The translations under genes and the position numbers were made by a program. DNA of 64,000 bases from Geomonas edaphica (GTDB lineage: Bacteria; Desulfobacterota; Desulfuromonadia; Geobacterales; Geobacteraceae), in the NCBI RefSeq assembly GCF_004917075.1, contig NZ_SSYB01000001.1:62001-126000 (forward strand), written 5' to 3'. Below, piece by piece: positions 47,917 to 55,741 of the stretch (position 1 is the first letter of the stretch; each line of letters opens with the position of its first letter). The notes under the pieces are model-generated. The model searched no databases and was not told where the DNA came from. It was given only the letters and a program-made list of their open reading frames with translations.

Positions 47917-48963
47917 CTAGACCAGCTCCACGCACTCCTTGCCCGGCTCGCACTTGACCACTTCGCCGATCATGTACGCGGTTTCGTTCAGGCCGGAAAG
48001 CCTGATCATGATGTCGTCCGCTTCACGCTCCGGCACGACGAGCACCATGCCAATGCCGCAGTTGAAGGTGCGGTACATCTCGTTTTCCTCGATGTTGCCG
48101 CCCTTGCGGATGGTCTGGAAGATGGCCGGGATTTCCCAGCTGTCCTTCTTGATCACCGCCTTGCAGCCGTTGGGGAGCACGCGCGGCACGTTTTCGAGGA
48201 GACCGCCGCCGGTGATGTGGGCGAGGCCGGAGATGTTGAAGTCGCGCAAAAGGTTCAGTACCGAGCGGACGTAAATGCGGGTCGGGGTGAGGAGTTCATC
48301 GGCGACCGTCTTGTCGAGCCCCGGAAGGGTATCGTTGATGCCGAGCCCCATGTGCTCGAGGATCACCTTGCGTGCCAGCGAGTAGCCGTTGGAGTGCAGA
48401 CCGGAGGAGGCGAGGCCGATAAGCTTGTTCCCCACGGTGATGGAAGAGCCGTCGATGATCTTCTCGCGTTCGACCACACCCACGGCGAAACCGGCCATGT
48501 CGTACTCGTCACCTGTGTAGAAACCGGGCATCTCGGCGGTCTCGCCGCCGATCAGGGCACAGCCTGCCTGAACGCACCCTTCGGATACACCCTTGATGAT
48601 GGAGGCGCCTTTTTCGGGGTGGAGCTTTGCTGTGGCCAAGTAGTCGAGGAAGAAGAGCGGCTCAGCCCCCTGCACGATGATATCGTTCACGCACATCGCG
48701 ACGAGGTCGATGCCGATCGTGTCATGGCGATCGGCAAGGAAGGCGATTTTCAGCTTGGTGCCGACGCCGTCGGTGCCCGAGACAAGCACAGGGTGCTTAT
48801 ACTTGCCGGTATTGAGTGAGAACAGCCCGCCAAATCCGCCGATGTCGGCAAGCACTTCCGGACGGGAAGTGGCTTTGACCAACGGCTTGATCATCTTTAC
48901 AAAGGTGTTCCCAGCATCTATGTCTACACCGGCATCTTTATATGTGATTTTCGTCTCTTCCAA
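47917..48963 (-). CDS. purM: Phosphoribosylformylglycinamidine cyclo-ligase
   Basis: A 348-residue AIR synthetase. The family motifs are [60 protein letters not shown], and the [15 protein letters not shown] and [21 protein letters not shown] motifs (here [17 protein letters not shown]). TTG start behind GGAGG on the minus strand. With purN downstream it forms a two-gene purine operon. Confidence 0.96.
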   Translation of the reverse strand: MEETKITYKDAGVDIDAGNTFVKMIKPLVKATSRPEVLADIGGFGGLFSLNTGKYKHPVLVSGTDGVGTKLKIAFLADRHDTIGIDLVAMCVNDIIVQGAEPLFFLDYLATAKLHPEKGASIIKGVSEGCVQAGCALIGGETAEMPGFYTGDEYDMAGFAVGVVEREKIIDGSSITVGNKLIGLASSGLHSNGYSLARKVILEHMGLGINDTLPGLDKTVADELLTPTRIYVRSVLNLLRDFNISGLAHITGGGLLENVPRVLPNGCKAVIKKDSWEIPAIFQTIRKGGNIEENEMYRTFNCGIGMVLVVPEREADDIMIRLSGLNETAYMIGEVVKCEPGKECVELV

Positions 48964-48991
48964 GGTGAAACCTCCAATAAAATAAAGGAGA

Positions 48992-49020
48992 AATCTATCT
49001 CATATCCCTCTAAAAGTCAA
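48992..49020 (-). promoter_or_regulatory. Sigma-70 promoter of purMN
   Basis: On the minus strand TTGACT (49015-49020) and TAGATT (48992-48997) are 17 bp apart, about 29 bp before the purM start codon. Confidence 0.65.
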
Positions 49021-49046
49021 AGTGAAAAAATTGTTTACTTCGCCTT

Positions 49047-49553
49047 ATGCATTGCTTATCATGCCGGGCTGTGCCTGCCCCCGGGGAGAAAATAACGCTG
49101 CGTCGCATGCGTAGCGATGACCTTGATAGTGTCCTTCAAATCGAGACAGCTTCCTTCCCCCGCCCCTGGTCAAGAAAGCACTTTGAGGACGAAATTTCCG
49201 CCTCCGGGAGCCATCCCGTGGTGGCCGAAACGGACGACCTGCCGGTCGCGGGTTACCTCTGCCTGAAGCAGGTCCTGGACGAGGCGGAGATCCTCGATGT
49301 CGCCGTCGACTCAAGGGCCAGGGGGAGGGGGATCGGGCGTGCCTTAGTTCTCTGGGCCGCCTCCTTCTGCCGCGAGCACGCCGTGTGCGTCTTAGCCCTG
49401 GAGGTGCGGGTCGGGAACGTCGAGGCGATCTCCCTATACGAGGGGATGGGGTTTCGCGAGGTCGGACGGCGTCGGAAATACTACGAAAATGGCGACGACG
49501 CCATTTTGATGGATCTGAATATCGGTGAAACAGAGGAGTGCGATGCAGTTTAA
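49047..49553 (+). CDS. rimI: Ribosomal-protein-S18-alanine N-acetyltransferase-like GNAT
   Basis: A 168-residue GNAT with RimI features: RMRSDDLDSVLQIETASFPRPWSRKHFEDEI, the acetyl-CoA loop VAVDSRARGRGIGRALV, and LEVRVGNVEAISLYEGMGFREVGRRRKYYENGDDAILMDL. RimI acetylates the N-terminal alanine of ribosomal protein S18. The ATG at 49047 has no Shine-Dalgarno, and a possible promoter (-35 TTGTTT at 49031) overlaps it, so a start at GTG 49071 is also possible. It overlaps pyrK. Confidence 0.85.
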   Translation: MHCLSCRAVPAPGEKITLRRMRSDDLDSVLQIETASFPRPWSRKHFEDEISASGSHPVVAETDDLPVAGYLCLKQVLDEAEILDVAVDSRARGRGIGRALVLWAASFCREHAVCVLALEVRVGNVEAISLYEGMGFREVGRRRKYYENGDDAILMDLNIGETEECDAV

Positions 49554-50352
49554 AGCTATGGTTCTTTCGAACGTGGAGCTGTCGCCCGGTTACTTCCGGA
49601 TGAAGATGACCGCTCCGCAGGAGTTGGCGTCCTCGGCGCCGGGGCAGTTTCTCATGCTCAAGGTGAACGACGCCATCGACCCGCTTTTGAGGCGTCCTTT
49701 CGGTCTCTTCGACGTCGGCAGCTTCCTTCCGGAGTACGCCGGTTGCGGTGCACAGATTTACTGCGAGATCCTCTACAAGGTGGTGGGGAAGGGGACGAAG
49801 CTCCTCTCCGCGCTGCACCACGGCGATCTGGTGGACCTTCTCGCCCCGCTCGGCAAGGGGTTCGACTTGGGTCCCGCCGGCGAGGAGAAGGTGCTGGTCG
49901 GCGGCGGCGTGGGACTCGCGCCGCTTTACTACCTCGCCAAGGAGCTGAAAAACCGCGGCGAGAAGGTGCGCCTCTTCGCAGGGGGGCGTAACCGCGACGA
50001 CATCCTCTGCATAACGGAATTCGAGCGGCTTGGCGTCGAGACCTATGTGGCGACCGACGACGGGACTCTCGGCGAGCGCGGCTTCGTGACCCAGGTCCTC
50101 GAACCTCACCTCGCCCCCGGGACGCGCATCTTCGCCTGCGGCCCGACCCCCATGCTGAACGCGGTGGCGAAGATGGCGCAGAAAAGCGGCGTCCCCTGCC
50201 AGGTTTCCATGGAGGCGTACATGGCCTGCGGCGTTGGTGCATGCCTTGGCTGCGTCATGAAGGGAGCGAACCACACCGAGGAGACCCCTGACTACCGCTG
50301 CGTCTGCAAGGACGGTCCCGTTTTCGACAGCTTCGAACTGCAATGGAGTTAA
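49543..50352 (+). CDS. pyrK: Dihydroorotate dehydrogenase electron-transfer subunit PyrK
   Basis: A 269-residue FAD and 2Fe-2S protein that passes electrons from class 1B PyrD to NAD+. It has the ferredoxin-reductase FAD motif LLRRPFGLFDV, the NAD site VLVGGGVGLAPLYYLAKEL and the C-terminal cluster CGVGACLGCVMKG...YRCVCKDGPVFD with four cysteines. I start at ATG 49543 behind AGAGGAG, 11 bp inside the rimI 3' end; an upstream GTG is in frame but poorer. Confidence 0.93.
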   Translation: MQFKAMVLSNVELSPGYFRMKMTAPQELASSAPGQFLMLKVNDAIDPLLRRPFGLFDVGSFLPEYAGCGAQIYCEILYKVVGKGTKLLSALHHGDLVDLLAPLGKGFDLGPAGEEKVLVGGGVGLAPLYYLAKELKNRGEKVRLFAGGRNRDDILCITEFERLGVETYVATDDGTLGERGFVTQVLEPHLAPGTRIFACGPTPMLNAVAKMAQKSGVPCQVSMEAYMACGVGACLGCVMKGANHTEETPDYRCVCKDGPVFDSFELQWS

Positions 50353-50354
50353 CA

Positions 50355-51272
50355 ATGCAACGACCTGATATGTCCGTGGCCATAGCCGGGATCGAGATGC
50401 GCAACCCCGTGATGACCGCTTCCGGCACCTTCGGCTATGGGGCCGAGTTCGCCGATTACCTGAATCTCGAGAGCATCGGCGCGATGATCACCAAGGGGCT
50501 CTCCCTGAAACCGAAGGCGGGCAACCCGACGCCGCGCATCGTGGAGACCTCCGGCGGCATGCTGAACGCGATCGGCCTGCAAAACGTCGGCATCGACGCC
50601 TTCATCGAGCAGAAGCTCCCGTATCTTAAAAACGTGAACACCCCGGTGATCGCGAACCTCTACGGCAACACCCTCGAGGAGTACGGCGAGGTGGCGAGCC
50701 GCCTGGATGGGCTTGCCGGTGTCGCCGGCATCGAGGTGAACATCTCCTGCCCCAACGTGAAGCAGGGTGGCATCGTCTTCGGGACCGATCCTAGTGCCGC
50801 GCAGGAGGTGGTTTCCCTGGTGAAGAAGAACACCTCGAAGCCGCTCATCGTGAAGCTCTCCCCCAACGTGACCGACGTGGTGGTGATGGCCAAGGCCTGC
50901 GCCGACGCCGGAGCCGACGCGCTCTCGCTCATCAACACCCTGACCGGCATGGCGATCGACCTTGAGCGCCGCCGCCCGGTGCTCGCCAATGTGACCGGCG
51001 GCCTTTCCGGCCCGGCCATCAAGCCGGTTGCGCTCAGGATGGTCTGGCAGGTGGCGAAGGCGGTTTCCCTTCCCATCATCGGCATCGGCGGCATCATGAC
51101 CGGCCGGGACGCCCTCGAGTTCATGCTCGCCGGCGCCACCGCAGTCCAGGTCGGTACCGCGAGCTTCCTCGACCCTTCGGCGGCGCAGAGGATCGCCCGC
51201 GAGATGGAGGAGTACCTCGTCGAGCATGACATTGCGTCGGTACGTTCCCTGGTCGGAGCCCTCGAGGTCTGA
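50355..51272 (+). CDS. pyrD: Dihydroorotate dehydrogenase, class 1B catalytic subunit
   Basis: About 305 residues. FMN enzyme of pyrimidine synthesis. Visible motifs are IEMRNPVMTASGTFGYGAEF, the class 1 active-site cysteine region EVNISCPNVKQGG, IVKLSPNVTDV and GIGGIMTGRDALEFMLAGATAVQVGTA. ATG 50355 sits five bases after GGAG; another in-frame ATG at 50343 overlaps the end of pyrK. With pyrK it makes the NAD-dependent heterotetramer. Confidence 0.94.
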   Translation: MQRPDMSVAIAGIEMRNPVMTASGTFGYGAEFADYLNLESIGAMITKGLSLKPKAGNPTPRIVETSGGMLNAIGLQNVGIDAFIEQKLPYLKNVNTPVIANLYGNTLEEYGEVASRLDGLAGVAGIEVNISCPNVKQGGIVFGTDPSAAQEVVSLVKKNTSKPLIVKLSPNVTDVVVMAKACADAGADALSLINTLTGMAIDLERRRPVLANVTGGLSGPAIKPVALRMVWQVAKAVSLPIIGIGGIMTGRDALEFMLAGATAVQVGTASFLDPSAAQRIAREMEEYLVEHDIASVRSLVGALEV

Positions 51273-52303
51273 TGGAAGCCTGGGAGAAGAGCCTTAGAAA
51301 CTGCATCACCAGCCCGGAGGAGCTTGCCGGGCTTTTTCATGTGCAGGGTGAGGAACTAGGCGAGGTGGTGCGCCGCTACCCGATGCGGATCACCCCTTAC
51401 TACCTGGGGCTCATCCGCGAGCCGGGGGACCCGATCTGGCGCCAGTGCGTCCCGGACCCGGCAGAAATGCACGATCTTGTCCAGTCCCCCGATCCGCTTG
51501 ACGAGGAGCGCCTCTCTCCGGTCCCGGGGCTCATCCACCGCTACCCGGACCGGGTGGTGTTCCTGGTCTCCACCGCCTGCGCCGTCTACTGCCGTTTCTG
51601 CATGAGAAAGCGCGGCGTCGGGTGCCAGGGGATGAGCCCGGCCCCGGTAGACGAGGCGGTGGCCTACATAGCGGCGCACCCGGAGATCCGCGACGTGATC
51701 CTCTCCGGTGGCGACCCCCTGCTTCTCTCCGACGAGCGCCTGGAGGCGATCCTCGCCGCGCTGCACCGTATCCCCCACGTCGAGATCATCCGGATCGGGA
51801 CCCGCGCGCCGGTTACCCTGCCGGAGCGCATCACCGCGAAGCTTGCGCGCATGCTGAAGCGCTACCAGCCGCTCTATGTGAATACCCACTTCAACCATCC
51901 GCGCGAGGTGACCGAAGCCTCGGCGAAGGCATGCGCCCGCCTGGCCGACGCCGGCATCCAGCTCGGCAACCAGACCGTCCTCCTCAAGGGGGTGAACGAC
52001 GCCCCCCGCGTCATGCGCGAGCTGATGCAGCGCCTGCTCGCCATCCGCGTGCGCCCCTATTACATCCACCAGATGGATCTCGTGCAGGGGACCGCCCACT
52101 TCAGGACGCGCGTGGCCGACGGCATGAAGGTCGTGGCCGCCCTGCGCGGGCACACCTCCGGGCTCGCCGTGCCGCACTACGTCATCGATTTGCCGGGGGG
52201 GAAGGGAAAGGTCGAGGTCTCCTCCGCCCGTTTCAGCGAGGACGGCAGCCGCCTTACGGTGACCAACTACCTGGGCGAGGAGATCGAGTACCGGGAAGTC
52301 TGA
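51272..52303 (+). CDS. KamA-family radical SAM aminomutase (lysine 2,3-aminomutase-like)
   Basis: A 343-residue radical SAM protein. The 4Fe-4S triad is C103-x3-C107-x2-C110 in STACAVYCRFCMRKR. The KamA signatures DVILSGGDPLLLSDERLEAIL, IGTRAPVTLPERIT, NTHFNHPREVT and LVQGTAHFRT follow, with a PLP-lysine candidate in LPGGKGKV. Length is shorter than true lysine 2,3-aminomutases (about 410) and close to EpmB, which isomerises lysine for modification of EF-P. Its ATG overlaps the pyrD TGA by one base. Which reaction it carries out cannot be settled here. Confidence 0.88.
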   Translation: MEAWEKSLRNCITSPEELAGLFHVQGEELGEVVRRYPMRITPYYLGLIREPGDPIWRQCVPDPAEMHDLVQSPDPLDEERLSPVPGLIHRYPDRVVFLVSTACAVYCRFCMRKRGVGCQGMSPAPVDEAVAYIAAHPEIRDVILSGGDPLLLSDERLEAILAALHRIPHVEIIRIGTRAPVTLPERITAKLARMLKRYQPLYVNTHFNHPREVTEASAKACARLADAGIQLGNQTVLLKGVNDAPRVMRELMQRLLAIRVRPYYIHQMDLVQGTAHFRTRVADGMKVVAALRGHTSGLAVPHYVIDLPGGKGKVEVSSARFSEDGSRLTVTNYLGEEIEYREV

Positions 52304-52329
52304 GCGGCGCCCCGAGTCATCTTCCTGCC

Positions 52330-52362
52330 AAGGGCCGGATCATCCGTGATGCGGCCTTTTTT
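52330..52362 (+). terminator. Intrinsic terminator of the rimI-pyrKD-kamA operon
   Basis: AAGGGCCG pairs with CGGCCTT around ATCATCCGTGAT, followed by a T run. Confidence 0.7.
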
Positions 52363-52427
52363 GCGTCCGCTCTGTTTCGTTTCTTGTGGACAGGAGACCC
52401 CTTGCCTTGTGTCTGGCAATCGTGCTA

Positions 52428-52453
52428 TAAGAATTGCTAAATTCTGATTCTTA
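52428..52453 (+). promoter_or_regulatory. Inverted repeat TAAGAAT-N12-ATTCTTA before the LysR gene
   Basis: TAAGAAT (52428-52434) and ATTCTTA (52447-52453) frame a 12-base centre ending 17 bp before the ATG. LysR regulators usually bind such interrupted palindromes at their own promoter, so autoregulation is plausible. Confidence 0.5.
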
Positions 52454-52470
52454 TATATAAGGTGTTTTGA

Positions 52471-53379
52471 ATGCAAACTGAGTACCTGAAGACGCTGGTG
52501 GTATTGGGGCAGGTGGGGAGCTTCTCGAAGACGGCGACGGATCTTTCCATCACCCAGTCCGCGGTGTCGCAAAGGATCAAGTTTCTCGAGGACTACTACG
52601 GACGGCAACTGGTGGACCGCGGCGGGAAGGTGCTGCTGCTCACCGATGCCGGGAAGCTTGTGGTGAACCGCGCCGAACAGATCCTGCTCCTTGAGGCTCA
52701 GTTGGCGAACGATCTGAAGCAGCAGGGGGAAAAGCTGCGCCTTTCCATCTGCTGTACCCCGACCTTCGGCGTCGCCTTTCTTCCTCAGGTCATGGAGCGT
52801 TTCATGCTGCGCGAGGCGGACACCGTCGACCTTCGCTTCATGTTCCATTCCCTCGACCAGACCATGAAGGAGCTGCAGGAAAACGAGTTCGACCTGGCCG
52901 TCATCGAGCACTGCGATGAGATTGAGGTCGGCGGCTTCCATACCGTGGATCTGCCCCGGGATGAGCTGGTCTTCGTGAGCTCACCATCGCTTGGGCTGCA
53001 GGAGAGGGAGGTCGAACTGGAGCGACTTTTTCAACACTGCCTGATTGCACGCAAGTCTGACTGCACCTCGCGGAAGCTGCTCGACGTGAACCTCTCCCGG
53101 CACGGCCACAAGGTCGAGGACTTCAAGAGGGTCGTAATCGTGGACGATCTGCGGTTGGCGCTAGAAACTGTAGTGAGTGGCGGAGGGGTCTCATTCGTCT
53201 CACGTAGCCTTGCCGTCAAGGAACTGGAAAGCGGCCAACTAATCGAGCATTCGGTTCGGGGCTTCGAGCAGTTGCGCAGGCGCAGCGTGATTATTAATTC
53301 CGAGCGCAAAGATGACCAGGAGGTGGTGAGCTTTCTCGAGTGTATCAGCGCGTCCTTCCCCATAGGGTGCGTCTGCTGA
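52471..53379 (+). CDS. LysR-family transcriptional regulator
   Basis: A 302-residue regulator with the N-terminal winged helix YLKTLVVLGQVGSFSKTATDLSITQSAVSQRIKFLEDYYGRQLVDR and a periplasmic-binding-like effector domain from about residue 90 (LRLSICCTPTFGVAFLPQVMERF). It stands alone between terminators, so its target cannot be inferred from neighbours other than itself. Confidence 0.93.
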   Translation: MQTEYLKTLVVLGQVGSFSKTATDLSITQSAVSQRIKFLEDYYGRQLVDRGGKVLLLTDAGKLVVNRAEQILLLEAQLANDLKQQGEKLRLSICCTPTFGVAFLPQVMERFMLREADTVDLRFMFHSLDQTMKELQENEFDLAVIEHCDEIEVGGFHTVDLPRDELVFVSSPSLGLQEREVELERLFQHCLIARKSDCTSRKLLDVNLSRHGHKVEDFKRVVIVDDLRLALETVVSGGGVSFVSRSLAVKELESGQLIEHSVRGFEQLRRRSVIINSERKDDQEVVSFLECISASFPIGCVC

Positions 53380-53397
53380 GGTCAAGGCAAAAAATGG

Positions 53398-53891
53398 CCC
53401 CGGAAGCTGCCGGCATCCGGGGCGTAATAGCAGTGCTGCAGGGAATTTTTAGCTCTGGTTCTATGTCTGTTTAGGAACTGTAGGGCTTTCGCTGCCGCTG
53501 TGACTGAAGCTCGGTATGACTGAGCCGTCCGGGCTTTACTTGTGTGTAGTTTTATAAATTTTAACTAACGATCCATCTATAGCAGTCTTTCATGTCTTCT
53601 GTCAAATATTTTCCTCTTCTGTTACACCCTGCTATTACCTCACAACAATTTCTCATTTTCCCATCTAGTTTCATGCCTGATCCATTTCCTTTCTTTCATT
53701 GCTATAATTGATTGCTGGTTGCACTTTTTACATTCAGTGTTGCGAAGATTCTTATTATATTATTAGTGTTTGTTATGTATTTTCTCTAGTAAAAGGCAGG
53801 TCCGTGCTGCAGGGACGCCGACCACCAGCCAGTTTGACTTTTTGGGGTATACTGGTGCTGGTTTGAAAACGGCTCTTGCCAAGGAGGCCAT
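53398..53891. other. Gene-free AT-rich region
   Basis: About 490 bp with no credible frame. It begins with a hairpin GCCCCGG (53398-53404) and CCGGGGC (53417-53423) after the LysR gene, without a T run. The remainder is unusually AT-rich for this window, with many pyrimidine tracts. I see no tRNA, riboswitch or repeat. It may hold the promoter for the following zinc-ribbon/DksA pair, but no clear boxes stand out. Confidence 0.5.
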
Positions 53892-54047
53892 ATGAGAAGA
53901 GTGAGCACGGAAGAGGACATAGGGAAAGACCGCTCCGTTATCAAAGAGGGGACCGAGGTCTGTGCACTGTGCGGCTCGCAACTGGAGAGGGACAAGGAGA
54001 GCGGCGAACTCTTTTGCCCCTTGTGCGATGTCGAGAACCTTCCCTGA
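53892..54047 (+). CDS. 51-residue zinc-ribbon protein
   Basis: A very short ORF with a strong start: AAGGAGG followed five bases later by ATG. The product has C24-x2-C27 and C42-x2-C45 (VCALCGSQLERDKESGE, LFCPLC), a compact zinc-ribbon pattern, after a charged N-terminus. No named family recognised. It is 62 bp upstream of a DksA/TraR-type gene that also binds zinc, and probably in the same transcript. Confidence 0.7.
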   Translation: MRRVSTEEDIGKDRSVIKEGTEVCALCGSQLERDKESGELFCPLCDVENLP

Positions 54048-54109
54048 GGCGACGTTTGTGCATGCACGTGCATCGCGTCCCGATGGACGCAGGTGCAAAG
54101 GAGGACGAG

Positions 54110-54502
54110 ATGCCGGAAAAACTGGCAGGCGACGAGCTGGAATTCAGGAACCTCTTGGCCGAGCACAAACGCAGGCTCTGGTCTGAGTTGAGGGAAGAGA
54201 TCTTCGCCCAGGCCGGCGAAGATCTCGCCACGCAGTACGACATACCGCAGGACCCCGGCGAGAAGAGCATGCTCGACAGTCTATCCGACGCGGGGCTTGC
54301 CATAGCCGACATAAGGCGGCAGCAACTGACCCAGTTGGAAGAGGCGCAAAGGCGCATCGAGTCGGGAACTTACGGCAAATGCGAGGGGTGCGGTGAGCGG
54401 ATCGGCCTGGACCGGCTGAAGCTCATGCCTTTTACGGCGTACTGCATCGACTGTCAACGGGATCGGGAAGTGCCGACGAAACCGCCGGGGACGAAGCTTT
54501 GA
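54110..54502 (+). CDS. DksA/TraR-family C4 zinc-finger protein
   Basis: A 130-residue protein with a coiled-coil N-terminus (about 1-70), the ESGTYGKCEGCGERIGLDRLKLMPFTAYCIDCQRDRE zinc finger (CxxC-x17-CxxC) and a short tail. DksA-type proteins enter the RNA polymerase secondary channel and modulate rRNA and stress promoters. The coiled-coil tip carries DSLSDAGLAIAD rather than the DxxDxA of E. coli DksA, so action may differ. I start at ATG 54110 behind AAGGAGG; the frame is open far upstream through the zinc-ribbon gene. Confidence 0.88.
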   Translation: MPEKLAGDELEFRNLLAEHKRRLWSELREEIFAQAGEDLATQYDIPQDPGEKSMLDSLSDAGLAIADIRRQQLTQLEEAQRRIESGTYGKCEGCGERIGLDRLKLMPFTAYCIDCQRDREVPTKPPGTKL

Positions 54503-54533
54503 TGGGCAAGTAAGAGGGGTAAGAGTAAGAGGG

Positions 54534-54572
54534 GCGGGGACTGGTAACTATTTACCTGTCCCCGCTTTTTTT
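54534..54572 (+). terminator. Intrinsic terminator after the DksA-type gene
   Basis: GCGGGGAC (54534-54541) pairs with GTCCCCGC (54558-54565), extended by GGTAA/TTACC, and is followed by seven T residues. Confidence 0.9.
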
Positions 54573-55659
54573 ATAGCAGGGCGTCTATTGCGGAGAAGTC
54601 CACGTCCTTCTCGGCGTTGGCCATGATCCAGTTGAGCTTTTCTTGGTCCTCGTAGGTGATCTTCGCCACGTCGTCGGAAAGGGCGGTGAAGACGTCCGCG
54701 GTGGTCTCTTCCACCCTGATGAAGGGGATACCCGAGTCGAAGAGGATCTGCTGGGTGACCTCGGAAACCGGGGCGTGGCCGGATAGTACGATACCGGCGA
54801 TTTTCTCCTTGTACGCCGGGATGTGGTAAAGCGAGGAGAGCGTCACGATGAGCTCGTCCCTCGAGCTCGTCACGATCATCAGCGTGGAGTCCAAAAGCCC
54901 GTCCACCACCCGCTGTGAGGAGGCGGCGCCCAACTGGATGTTGTGTATGATCCTGCTTTTCTGTTGGTGATCCCCCTGAAGCGGCAGATCGAACAGTTTG
55001 GAGATGTGGCTGAGGGTAGGGTTGGCGAGGATCGGCGAGTAGTTGAAGCCGTCGATCACCTTGATTTTCGGTTCGAAGGCGCGTTTCAGGTACTTGCAGG
55101 TCACTTCCTTCTTGCTCGGCATCATCTTGTTGACGATGATTCCTCTCACGTCCGCACCTTCGCGCTCATAAAGGGCGAGGTTCAGGTGCACCGCGTCGAT
55201 CACCTTGCCGATGCCGCTTTCGCTCACGATCACCACCGGCGCGTCGATCAGCTTCGCCACCTTGGCGTTGGAAAGCCCGATCACCGCACCCACGCCGCCG
55301 TGTCCCGCCCCTTCGATGATCAGAAAGTCGTACTTATTCTCGAGCTCCCTCACCGCCTCTAGGATGCAGTCGGAGAGCGAAAGGTCGTCCAGTTTTCCCG
55401 CCAGGTAGTCCTTAGTGAAGTCGCGGTGCAGGGCGACCGGGGACATGAGGGCGATGTCCTCTTCCATGCCGAAGGCCTTCGCCATCAAGAGGGCGTCCAT
55501 GTCCACCATGAAATCGTCGTAGAGGAGCACTTTCGGGCCGAAAGGTTTCACGAAACCGACCCGCTTGTACTTCTTCCTCGCCTGGTGCATGAGCGAAATG
55601 CTGATGGTCGTCTTGCCACAGTTTTGTCCGGTCGCCGCAACGAAGATCTTTTTCGCCAT
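54571..55659 (-). CDS. BioD-like (AAA_26) plus DRTGG-domain protein
   Basis: A 362-residue soluble protein. Residues 1-200 form a dethiobiotin-synthetase-like P-loop domain (KIFVAATGQNCGKTTISISLMHQA; FLIIEGAGHGGVGAVIGLSNAKVA). A DRTGG domain follows (IHNIQLGAASSQRVVDGLLDSTLMIVTSSRDELIVT). The same two domains make up the N-terminal regulatory part of long phosphotransacetylases (Pta), but here the Pta catalytic domain is absent, so it is a stand-alone sensor or ATPase. ATG 55659 follows AGGGG; a GTG two codons upstream is in frame. Function unknown. Confidence 0.82.
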   Translation of the reverse strand: MAKKIFVAATGQNCGKTTISISLMHQARKKYKRVGFVKPFGPKVLLYDDFMVDMDALLMAKAFGMEEDIALMSPVALHRDFTKDYLAGKLDDLSLSDCILEAVRELENKYDFLIIEGAGHGGVGAVIGLSNAKVAKLIDAPVVIVSESGIGKVIDAVHLNLALYEREGADVRGIIVNKMMPSKKEVTCKYLKRAFEPKIKVIDGFNYSPILANPTLSHISKLFDLPLQGDHQQKSRIIHNIQLGAASSQRVVDGLLDSTLMIVTSSRDELIVTLSSLYHIPAYKEKIAGIVLSGHAPVSEVTQQILFDSGIPFIRVEETTADVFTALSDDVAKITYEDQEKLNWIMANAEKDVDFSAIDALL

Positions 55660-55741
55660 ATGCACACCCCTGAATCTTTTGAATGGCGTATGTTTACACC
55701 ATCGCGGCGTGCATCGTCAAGAAAAGTAATCGGGTGAGGGG

